Source of the DNA: CBDAUN01 sp965214875 | GTDB taxonomy: Bacteria > Pseudomonadota > Gammaproteobacteria > Arenicellales > JAJDZL01 | NCBI GenBank assembly: GCA_965214875.1 | Contig: OZ243980.1 | Location: forward strand, 186,001 to 250,000 | Direction of reading: 5' to 3' | Length of the DNA stretch: 64,000 nt | Part shown: piece after piece, positions 48,001-55,534 of the stretch | Position numbering within the stretch: position 1 is the stretch's first letter | Layout of the letters: the number at the start of each line of letters is the position of its first letter | Program-made: the position numbers and the translations under genes | Notes under the pieces: generated by a model | What the model saw: only the letters and a program-made list of their open reading frames with translations | Database searches by the model: none | What the model was told of the DNA's origin: nothing

Positions 48001-48867
48001 TCAGCTACTAGCTGTCTTGTCGCGTTGTACAAGGATCGAAAGCAGTGCCAGCAAGCCAGACCCGGCCATCAGGAAAAAGGATACCGCATTCAGTACAGGG
48101 GTCGAACCCACTTTATGCACCCGGTCGAACATCGTAATCGTCAAAGGCGACTCCGACCCAACCAGAAACAGGGTAGTATTGAAGTTTTCGAACGAAACCA
48201 GAAACGCCACGATTCCCGCCGCAATCATTGCGGAGCGTAGATACGGCAGCGTGACAGTTCGAAGCACTCTAGATGCGCTTGCACCTAGATTGAGCGCGGC
48301 CTCTTCCATCGTGGTGTCAAACTTCTTGAGCTTTGCGGTAATCACCAAAGAGGTAATTGTTGCAGTAAACGAAATTTGGCCAAGCACAACAAGAAATATC
48401 CCCGGCCGCAGCAGCTCGACTTCAATGCCGAACCGGTTTTCGATTCCGTTCGCGGCTGAGCTTGCAAGCACGAGAATCGAAATGCCAAGAATCACTCCAG
48501 GAATGACGAGCGGAACGATCATCATGATGTAGAAAAAGTTCTTCCACGGAAAATCCTTGCGTACGAACAAAAACGCATTGCAAGTGCCAATGAAAACGGT
48601 CAGCAACGAAACCATCGTTGCGATGATGAACGAATAATACAGCCCTCTGAGCAATCGACGGTCGTGAAACATGCCCAGCTTCGGTTCCGTATCGCCGAAA
48701 AACCAGCTCAGCGTGAATCCCTGCCAAGGCAAGGACGGAAACAGCGAATCGTTGAACGCAAACGCGCCCGCGGAGATCAGCGGTGCCGCGAGAAAGACGA
48801 AAAACGCCAGCACATAAGCGCGATAGGCCAGCAAGCCCTTGTCGAACTTGTGCTTCGCAACCAGCAT
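48001..48867 (-). CDS. potC: Polyamine ABC transporter permease PotC
   Basis: A 288-residue inner-membrane permease with six predicted helices. The EAA loop MEEAALNLGASASRVLRTVTLPYLRSA contacts the PotA ATPase. It is the last gene of potDABC on the minus strand and follows potB by six bases. Spermidine or putrescine import is the family role; related binding proteins can carry other cations, so the substrate is inferred. Confidence 0.9.
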   Translation of the reverse strand: MLVAKHKFDKGLLAYRAYVLAFFVFLAAPLISAGAFAFNDSLFPSLPWQGFTLSWFFGDTEPKLGMFHDRRLLRGLYYSFIIATMVSLLTVFIGTCNAFLFVRKDFPWKNFFYIMMIVPLVIPGVILGISILVLASSAANGIENRFGIEVELLRPGIFLVVLGQISFTATITSLVITAKLKKFDTTMEEAALNLGASASRVLRTVTLPYLRSAMIAAGIVAFLVSFENFNTTLFLVGSESPLTITMFDRVHKVGSTPVLNAVSFFLMAGSGLLALLSILVQRDKTASS

Positions 48868-48873
48868 GGCAAT

Positions 48874-49740
48874 TCAGGCCTTGGTCACTGTGTTCGCAAG
48901 CGACTGTCCGGTCAGCCGCAGCCCAAGCCAAACCACAAGAGAGGTAAACGCCAGCAGCAGCATGCCGAAAGCGGCGCCAGATTCCCAGTTATAGCGCGTG
49001 ATGAACTGATCGTAGATCTGTTCGGTAAACCAGCTTGAATTCTTGCCGCCGAGCAGTATCGGGGTCAAATAGCTCCCCGCAGTCAGCATGAATACGATGA
49101 TGCATCCGGATGCGATGCCGGGCATGGCGTATGGAATGATGATGCGTCTGAGGACTGTAAATCCGCGCCCGCCGAGATTGTAGCCGGCTTCGATCAAGGT
49201 GCCGTCCATGCCGTCGAGCGTAGAAGCTAATGGCACGATCATGAACAAGATTACCGTATAGACCAGCCCGATCACCACGGTGATGTCGTTGTAAAGCATT
49301 TCAACCGGCGCATCGACCAAGCCGGCCCACAGCAGAATATTTGACACAACGCCGGTCTCGCGCAGCAGCAAAATCCAGCCGAACGCGCGGATCAGGTCGC
49401 TCACCCATAGCGGGATCAGGCAGACCAGAAACAATGCGCCACGCATCCTGGGGCCTGCAATCTTGGCAATGTAGTAGGCGATTGGAAAGCCGATGATCAG
49501 CGATAGCACTGTGACGAGCAGCGACATGGAGCCGGTCCTGATCAGCGTATTCCAGTAGATGGGCTCGTTGAAAAACTCTATATAGTTGCCCAGCCCCAAT
49601 TCATAGACTCTCGGAGCCACTTTTTCGCGCAACGACAAAATGACCATTCCGACATGGGGCAGCAGGATCAGCAGGACGATCCATAGCGCGAATGGCGTGA
49701 AAAGCAAGATCAGCGACAGGCGCCTGATGTCTTTTTGCAT
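48874..49740 (-). CDS. potB: Polyamine ABC transporter permease PotB
   Basis: A 288-residue permease with six helices and the EAA loop EAGYNLGGRGFTVLRRIIIPYAMPG. The ATG at 49740 (MQKDIRRLSLILLF) is chosen because it lies just after the potA stop; an upstream start at 49782 lies inside potA. Forms the membrane channel with PotC. Confidence 0.9.
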   Translation of the reverse strand: MQKDIRRLSLILLFTPFALWIVLLILLPHVGMVILSLREKVAPRVYELGLGNYIEFFNEPIYWNTLIRTGSMSLLVTVLSLIIGFPIAYYIAKIAGPRMRGALFLVCLIPLWVSDLIRAFGWILLLRETGVVSNILLWAGLVDAPVEMLYNDITVVIGLVYTVILFMIVPLASTLDGMDGTLIEAGYNLGGRGFTVLRRIIIPYAMPGIASGCIIVFMLTAGSYLTPILLGGKNSSWFTEQIYDQFITRYNWESGAAFGMLLLAFTSLVVWLGLRLTGQSLANTVTKA

Positions 49741-49751
49741 GTTCTGCGCAG

Positions 49752-50864
49752 CTAGCTTGCGAAACACATGGTCTGCTCGCAAGACCAGATCAAATTGACG
49801 CTTTCGCCAGGACGCAAATCCGCTTCGCCGCCAGTCAGCACAACGTCGGCTTCAATCAGCTGACCGCTTGAACTTCGAACCAGCGCCCTGCTGTTTGCAC
49901 CGTTGAACAGTAGGCTGTCGATGATGCCCTTGATGCGGTTTTGGCCCGAATCAGGCGATGGCGAAGCTTCGCCATCGCGCTCGACACGAATAAATTCCGG
50001 CCTGATGAAGATATCGACCGAACCCGCACCCGACACCTTTCTATCCTCATTTGGATTGGCGAGCAGTTCGTGCCCGTCTTGCGTTCGCACTTTGATCGCC
50101 TGACCCGCAACATCGACAACGAAACCAGACCAGCGATTGCTGTCGCCGACGAAGCCGGCAACAAAAGCCGATTTCGGATTGTGGTAGAGATCCTGCGGGG
50201 TCCCTACCTGCTCGAACCTGCCCTGATTCATGACCGCGACACGATCCGACATGACCAAGGCTTCGGATTGATCATGGGTGATGTAGATAAAGGTGGTATC
50301 GAACTGATGCTGCAACAGCTTGAGTTCGATCTTCATGGCTTCGCGCAACTTTAGATCGAGTGCGCCGAGCGGCTCGTCAAGCAACAGCACGTCGGGGTCA
50401 AGCACCATGCAGCGAGCGACCGCAATGCGCTGCTTTTGCCCGCCAGATAGCTGATGGATCTCACGCTCAGCGACATCCGGCAATGCAATACGCTGAAGAA
50501 CGTTTTTCACCCGTTTGTCTATCTCGTCTTTGGCGACTCCGCCGCATCTTAAGCCATAGGCGATGTTTTCGTAAACATTCATCATCGGAAACAAGGCCAG
50601 GTGCTGGAACACCATTTTGACGTTGCGCTTGTTCGGCGGCGTATTCAGAACCGACCGCCCCTTGATGCGAATTTTGCCAGAATCCGGCTGCTCAAAGCCG
50701 GCAATCATTCTGATCAGTGTCGTCTTGCCGCAACCGGACGGGCCGAGAATCGAAAAGAAGCTGCCGCTTGGAATTTGAAACGATACGTCGTCGACAGCGA
50801 GTATCTTGCCGAAAGACTTGGAAATGCTGTCGCATTCCAAATCGGCGGAAAGTGGATTTGTCAT
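49752..50864 (-). CDS. potA: Polyamine ABC transporter ATPase PotA
   Basis: A 370-residue ATPase. Walker A is GPSGCGKTT, the signature LSGGQKQRIAVARCM, and Walker B VLLLDEPLGALD. A TOBE-type regulatory domain follows around residues 230-365. It powers PotB and PotC. It is separated from potD by about 97 bases that contain a strong stem-loop. Confidence 0.93.
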   Translation of the reverse strand: MTNPLSADLECDSISKSFGKILAVDDVSFQIPSGSFFSILGPSGCGKTTLIRMIAGFEQPDSGKIRIKGRSVLNTPPNKRNVKMVFQHLALFPMMNVYENIAYGLRCGGVAKDEIDKRVKNVLQRIALPDVAEREIHQLSGGQKQRIAVARCMVLDPDVLLLDEPLGALDLKLREAMKIELKLLQHQFDTTFIYITHDQSEALVMSDRVAVMNQGRFEQVGTPQDLYHNPKSAFVAGFVGDSNRWSGFVVDVAGQAIKVRTQDGHELLANPNEDRKVSGAGSVDIFIRPEFIRVERDGEASPSPDSGQNRIKGIIDSLLFNGANSRALVRSSSGQLIEADVVLTGGEADLRPGESVNLIWSCEQTMCFAS

Positions 50865-50893
50865 GCGGCGAACGCCTCGATGACGGAAACAGC

Positions 50894-50948
50894 GCTTTCG
50901 GTGCGCCGCACGAGCGTCAATGATGGCCCGTCGCAGTGCACCGAAAGC
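50894..50948 (-). promoter_or_regulatory. Intercistronic stem-loop between potD and potA
   Basis: An 11-bp perfect inverted repeat, GCTTTCGGTGC at 50894-50904 and GCACCGAAAGC at 50938-50948, with a 33-base loop. There is no T-run, so it is more likely an RNA-stability or attenuation element that raises the binding-protein level over the rest of the operon than a full terminator. Confidence 0.6.
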
Positions 50949-50961
50949 CGAGCTATTTCAA

Positions 50962-52038
50962 TTAGCCGCCCGTGGCCGCCTTGATCTTCTCTAGAGCCTT
51001 GCCTTCCATGTCCTCGATGCCAGGGGGAATGTTGGCAAAAAACTGCAGATTAGCAACATCTTCAGCTGTGAATGCGGCGTTGACGGCCGCCTTTTTGTCA
51101 GACGGCAGCAGGTCGGCGCCATTTTTGACAGCAGCGATTGCGCCAGTGCTGGCGGACATGATGGTTACGTTTTCCGGACGGAGCACGAAATTGATCCACT
51201 TGTAGGCGGCGGCATCGGCCTTGCCTTTTTTCGGCAGTGTAAATGTATCAATCCAGGTCAGTGCTCCCGTTGACGGCGGCACAAACACAATGTTCGGGTT
51301 TTGATTGAATATTCTGTAGGCGGTCGAATCCCACGTTTCAGAAGCGACGATTTCACCCGAAAGCATTAGCGCCGCAAGATCGTCCCCGCCTTTCCAGTAT
51401 GCCTTGACATTGTCCTTGCATGCGATCAGCACATCGACGACTTCATCGAGAATGCGTTGATACTCATCCAGATCCGCATAGGCGGCAAACGGGTCGTAGC
51501 CTAAGGAGAACGCCGTGCCAAGGAGGATGGTGCGCTTCAGCCGCATCGATGTCTTGCCCTTGTATTTCGGGTCGCAAAGATCAGACCAGTGCGCGAAATC
51601 CGGCACCTTGGTCTTGTCGGCCATCAGACCTGAAGTTCCCCATTGATGCGGAACGGAATAGACTTCGCCGTCGATCGTGGTGTTTGCCTTGGTGCCTTCA
51701 AGATGCACCGCCGACATCATTGAAGTGTCGATCTGAGACAAATCAAGCGGCTTATAGATGTCGTATTCCAGCTGCGCCGCGTGTACACGGTCGTGGCTAG
51801 GCTGAGCCAGATCGAATCCTGCTCCGCCGGTAGCACGCAGTTTCGCGATCATTTCTTCATTGTTGGAAAATGTGACTTCGACCGTGATGCCGGGATTTTC
51901 CTGCTCGAATTTCTGAATCAGCTCTTCGGGGGCATAGGAACCCCAGGTCAGCAGACGCAGGGTTTCTGCCTGCGCAATCGAAGCGATGCCGAATGCCGCT
52001 GCCGCGATCGCAGACAGGATTGTGGTTTTGATTTTCAT
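50962..52038 (-). CDS. potD: Periplasmic polyamine-binding protein PotD
   Basis: A 358-residue binding protein. The ATG at 52038 opens a signal peptide (MKIKTTILSAIAAAAFGIASIAQA). The mature protein has LRLLTWGSYAPEELIQKFEQENPGITVEV, GFDLAQPSHDRV and WDSTAYRIF-type ligand-site segments of the PotD/PotF class. It captures spermidine, putrescine or a related cation and delivers it to PotBC. First gene of the minus-strand operon. Confidence 0.92.
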   Translation of the reverse strand: MKIKTTILSAIAAAAFGIASIAQAETLRLLTWGSYAPEELIQKFEQENPGITVEVTFSNNEEMIAKLRATGGAGFDLAQPSHDRVHAAQLEYDIYKPLDLSQIDTSMMSAVHLEGTKANTTIDGEVYSVPHQWGTSGLMADKTKVPDFAHWSDLCDPKYKGKTSMRLKRTILLGTAFSLGYDPFAAYADLDEYQRILDEVVDVLIACKDNVKAYWKGGDDLAALMLSGEIVASETWDSTAYRIFNQNPNIVFVPPSTGALTWIDTFTLPKKGKADAAAYKWINFVLRPENVTIMSASTGAIAAVKNGADLLPSDKKAAVNAAFTAEDVANLQFFANIPPGIEDMEGKALEKIKAATGG

Positions 52039-52829
52039 ATTCAAATCTTCTCCATTTGACGATTGAATGAGTCGAAAGGCGCTGAAATGATTTTTCTCCG
52101 TGTCAGCTCGATTGAACAGCACAGACGATATTGGTTTTGATTTGATCATAGTCACCTAAAGGGGCGTATATTGTAGCGACAATTGCGTGCATGAGATGAA
52201 TCTTTCACCTCATGGCGCGGCCATGGTGTCATCTGCAATTTTTTCAGAAACCGTTCAGGGTCAGGCAGAACTTGCCCAACTGGCAACTTGATGTAAAACT
52301 GGAGCCATGGCTTCATTTTCTGACCAAGGACGGGCTAGTGCCAAGGATAAACCTGGCCTCCAAAGATCAATGAGGGTGCCAAGAAATGCGAGCCCGGCGC
52401 AGGTTGGCGCAATTCCGAATCCAACAATACAGGGCTGATTGTCCTTTTCACGTCAAGCGGGTTCCTTTTAGAGCCGTTCAAGCGCTCCCTGAGGGCCGGC
52501 CTGAGCGCGGTATTTTCATTTTCTCTTCCAGAACGGCGTACGACCGACCCATCATGCGGTAATCCGTAAGCGCGGCATTGCAGCTCTTTGCATTCGCGCA
52601 GAGGCCAGCGAAGATGCTGGAAACATTTATTGCCTAAACCGATGTAGTTCTGGTGAGCATGATAAAAAAAAGCTAGTGCCATCGCAAGTAATTCATATAG
52701 AACGTAAGGGGAACAGATGCTTGTTTTCAAAGCATTTCTCCCTCATTTTTTGCACAAATGCAGTTTTGGGGTGTCGATGTCCCCGTTACCATGCCGCCAC
52801 GGGGCCAGTTGCCAATATAATCCGTTGCT
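52039..52829. other. Intergenic stretch between potD and the ATPase-nuclease gene
   Basis: About 790 bases. It holds the potD upstream region and a palindromic segment near 52210-52230 (CATGGCGCGGCCATG). No supportable reading frame, RNA gene or IS end was found. Confidence 0.45.
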
Positions 52830-54386
52830 ATGCGAACGTTCAATACCGCCGGACCGATCGTGCCGGCAAAGCACTACCACATTGCGCCGCTCGAGCGCGT
52901 GGACCGGGATGAGGTCTACGAGCTAATCGAGGATTGGAGGTATTTCATCCTGCATGCGCCGCGGCAGACCGGCAAGACCTCGGCGCTGCTGGCCCTGATG
53001 GACGAGCTGAACGCCTCGGGCCGCCATCGCGCGGTGTATGTCAATGTCGAGCCTGGCCAGGCCGCGCGCGAGGATGTTCGCGCCGCGATGCAGGCGATTC
53101 TGGGCGGGCTGTGCCGAAGGGCGCGAATGCTCGGTGACGGCACTTTGGAGCATGGCGCATGGCCCGAGATCCTGGACACTTTCGGGCCGCACGGCGCCTT
53201 GCAGGAGCTGCTGGCGCGCTGGGCGGCGGCGGATTCTCGCCCGCTGGTGCTGATGATCGACGAGATCGACGCGCTGGTGGGGGACACGCTGATCTCGGTG
53301 CTGCGCCAGCTGCGGGCCGGCTATGCCGAGCGTCCGGGGCATTTTCCGCAGTGCGTCATCCTGTGCGGCATCCGCGACGTGCGGGACTACCGGATCCATT
53401 CGAGTGCCGAGAAGGCGGTGGTCGCCGGCGGCAGCGCGTTCAACGTCAAGGCCGCGTCGATCCGGCTGGGCGACTTCGGCGAGGCCGAGGTGCGATCGCT
53501 TCTGCTGCAGCACACCGGAGCGACCGGCCAGGGCTGGAGCGGGGAGGCGCTGGCGGAGGTGTGGGAGTCGACTGCGGGGCAGCCGTGGCTGGTCAACGCG
53601 CTGGCGGCCGAGGCGCTGAAGAAGGCCGAGGATCTGAATGCGGCGATCCGGCATGAGGACGTGATCGACGCCCGGGAGGCATTGATCCTTCGGCGCGACA
53701 CGCATCTGGACCAGCTGGCGGACAAGCTTCGCGAGCCGCGCGTCAAGCGGGTGATCGCGCCGCTGGTGAGCGACGGCGAGGCGGCATCGTTCGCGTCCGA
53801 CGACTTGCAGTATTGCGTCGACCTGGGGCTGATCGCCCGAGACAAGCCGGTGCGCATCGCCAACGCGATCTACCGCGAGGTGGTGCCGCGCGAGCTGATC
53901 ACCGATGCGGACTGGTTCATCGCGCACGAGACCGCGTGGTACGTCCAGGACGGCAGGCTGATGACGGATCGTCTGATGGAGGCGTTCCAGGGGTTCTTCC
54001 GGGAGCATTCGGAGCACTGGGTCGGCCGGTTCGACTATAGGGAGGCGGGGCCGCAGCTTTTGCTGCAGGCGTTTTTGCAGCGGGTGGTCAATTCTGGCGG
54101 TCGGATCGAGCGCGAGTACGGTCTGGGGCGGGGGCGCCTGGACCTGCTGGTCGAGTGGGGCCCTCGGCGCCAGCGGGAGGCGGTGGAGTGCAAGCTGCGC
54201 AGGAACGGCCTGGAGCGCACGATTGCAGAGGGTCTGGAGCAGCTTGGCGGGTACATGCGGCGGTGCGGCACCGCCGAGGGCCATCTGGTCATCTTCGATC
54301 GCTCGGAGGATAGATCGTGGGACGAGAAGGTGTTCCGGCGCGAAGAGTCCGCCGACGGCAGAAAGGTGACGGTCTGGGGCATGTGA
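52830..54386 (+). CDS. AAA-ATPase fused to a PD-(D/E)XK nuclease-like domain
   Basis: A 518-residue soluble protein. The N-terminal half is a STAND/AAA-like ATPase with Walker A APRQTGKTS at about residues 43-51 and Walker B LVLMIDEID. Helical middle sequence follows. The last 120 residues carry GRGRLDLLVEW and REAVECKLRRNG, the Asp...Glu-x-Lys arrangement of PD-(D/E)XK nucleases. Such fusions recur in bacteria, often in many copies, with no settled function. The gene is far more GC-rich than its neighbours, a sign of recent transfer. It has no clear operon partner; cassette B lies 185 bases downstream. Confidence 0.82.
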   Translation: MRTFNTAGPIVPAKHYHIAPLERVDRDEVYELIEDWRYFILHAPRQTGKTSALLALMDELNASGRHRAVYVNVEPGQAAREDVRAAMQAILGGLCRRARMLGDGTLEHGAWPEILDTFGPHGALQELLARWAAADSRPLVLMIDEIDALVGDTLISVLRQLRAGYAERPGHFPQCVILCGIRDVRDYRIHSSAEKAVVAGGSAFNVKAASIRLGDFGEAEVRSLLLQHTGATGQGWSGEALAEVWESTAGQPWLVNALAAEALKKAEDLNAAIRHEDVIDAREALILRRDTHLDQLADKLREPRVKRVIAPLVSDGEAASFASDDLQYCVDLGLIARDKPVRIANAIYREVVPRELITDADWFIAHETAWYVQDGRLMTDRLMEAFQGFFREHSEHWVGRFDYREAGPQLLLQAFLQRVVNSGGRIEREYGLGRGRLDLLVEWGPRRQREAVECKLRRNGLERTIAEGLEQLGGYMRRCGTAEGHLVIFDRSEDRSWDEKVFRREESADGRKVTVWGM

Positions 54387-54563
54387 GTAGATGGTTTCGG
54401 AGCGGCTAAGCCGGCCCGAGTATTCTTACCCTTGCTCGACAATACTCAGTCGCGCCTCGCTATCAGACCGCGTTCGAGATGCATGATGGATCACCTGTCG
54501 TTTCGGTTGTCCAAATCAGACATTGCCGAGATTACAATGCAGAGTTGGAATTGCAACCGGCGC

Positions 54564-54571
54564 GATTGACC
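54564..54571. repeat. Target-site duplication of cassette B (left copy)
   Basis: GATTGACC abuts the left inverted repeat. The identical octamer abuts the right inverted repeat at 55476-55483. Like the cassette A duplication, it begins GATT. Confidence 0.9.
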
Positions 54572-54619
54572 GATAGTGGCTCAGTTTGAAAGTTTGCCTA
54601 TTTTTGAAAGGAAAACGGG

Positions 54620-54625
54620 CATAAT
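54620..54625 (+). promoter_or_regulatory. -10 box of cassette B gene
   Basis: CATAAT lies in the context AACGGGCATAAT, aligned with AACGGGTATAAT of cassette A. It is about 40 bases before the start codon. Confidence 0.55.
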
Positions 54626-54665
54626 AGTGGGAAACTCATTCCCCAATCCAACTTCGGAGAGAAAG

Positions 54666-55323
54666 ATGAACATTTACATAACCCCCCCCCCTCGCTAAAT
54701 TAGCAACCCTCCTGCTGCTGGCAGTGCTGACCGGGCCAGCGCAGGCCCAGCTGGTCATTCCACCGACCACCGGCCCGGAAGCCTGTACGCAAGGCGCCCC
54801 GTCAGAAACCGGAACGGGTCTACTTACTACTATCGGGACTCCCACAAACAACAGCCTGACATTCGGCGTGACAGCATTCAGATCTCTTGTGAAATTTACA
54901 CTGTATGCGGGGGTTCAAGAAGGTGGCCAGGGCACTCCACAGCAGGTAACAAATCTCGGTACATCCCAACCACTGGCGGCACAGTCCCTCAACTTCACCG
55001 GCCTGAAGAAGAATACGCGCTACACAGCCATTGTATACGGCGGCCCAGCAAATCCATATATGAATCCGGTCGTCCGCCATTGCTTCAAGACCCGCGGCGA
55101 GTTCTCGACTGCGGAGCAGAACCTGTTTTTCGAGGGCGGTGAGTGGAAACCCAACCTAGCCCGATATAACCGGACCGGGTGCTATGCGGTGGCCAGCACG
55201 AAGCAGGACATTCGGGACTGCTATTGCAACGGCACGCGCAACGGAACACACATCCTCGCCGGCCAGACTGCGGCGAGCCGGGCGCAAAGGCAGTATCTCA
55301 ATTGTCCGGACCTCGACAGCTGA
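54666..55323 (+). CDS. Phase-variable secreted six-Cys protein (cassette B), OFF by frameshift
   Basis: ATG 54666, after a GGAGA site, runs through ten C (54682-54691) and reads MNIYITPPPR then stop. Nine or twelve C would connect it to the signal peptide LAKLATLLLLAVLTGPAQAQ and a 218-residue protein. It is a diverged paralogue of the cassette A product: ACTQGA, NFTGLKKNTRYTAIVYGG, HCFKTR, GCYAVASTKQDIRDCYCNGTRNG and a final Cys align in order. Six Cys probably form disulfides outside the cytoplasm. The family is not recognised. The overall similarity is clear but far from identity, so the two genes have diverged for long or been selected to differ. Confidence 0.82.
54682..54691 (+). repeat. 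Poly-C tract (10 C), probable slippage switch
   Basis: Ten consecutive C in codons 6-9, directly before CTCGCTAAATTAGCA, the same junction as in cassette A. Confidence 0.87.
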
Positions 55324-55411
55324 GCCATCCGGCTATCGGGAGCGCGGGCCGCGTGACGGCGTCAATCCGGCACCGGATATCGGTGGAATATCGCTGAACA
55401 TCCCGGATACA

Positions 55412-55431
55412 GGGCGGCCCCGCGGCCGCCC
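55412..55431 (+). terminator. Hairpin terminator of cassette B
   Basis: GGGCGGCC, a four-base loop and GGCCGCCC form a perfect 8-bp stem, extended by A-T and C-G at its base. The T-run is weak. It lies 89 bases after the stop, inside the right inverted repeat. Confidence 0.75.
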
Positions 55432-55534
55432 TGTCCTACCATGTGTCTTTGCCATTTTCAAAGTGAGACACTACCGATTGACCAATGCGGCGAGGCAGAA
55501 AACTTCCACCCAAGTCCCCGAAACTTAGACAAAA

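Larger units (their letters stand above)
54572..55475 (+). mobile_element. Mobile cassette B: phase-variable secreted-protein gene between inverted repeats
   Basis: A 904-bp element. The ends are 21-bp inverted repeats at 54572-54592 (GATAGTGGCTCAGTTTGAAA...) and 55455-55475, matching at 17 of 21 positions. A perfect 8-bp direct repeat GATTGACC flanks it at 54564-54571 and 55476-55483. The order promoter, poly-C gene, terminator is the same as in cassette A. No transposase is encoded. The different octamer shows an independent insertion. Confidence 0.9.

Noticed and set aside
52923..54284. 450-codon antisense frame opposite the ATPase-nuclease gene
   Set aside because: It mirrors a GC-rich real gene that has clear Walker and nuclease motifs; the antisense product is compositionally biased.
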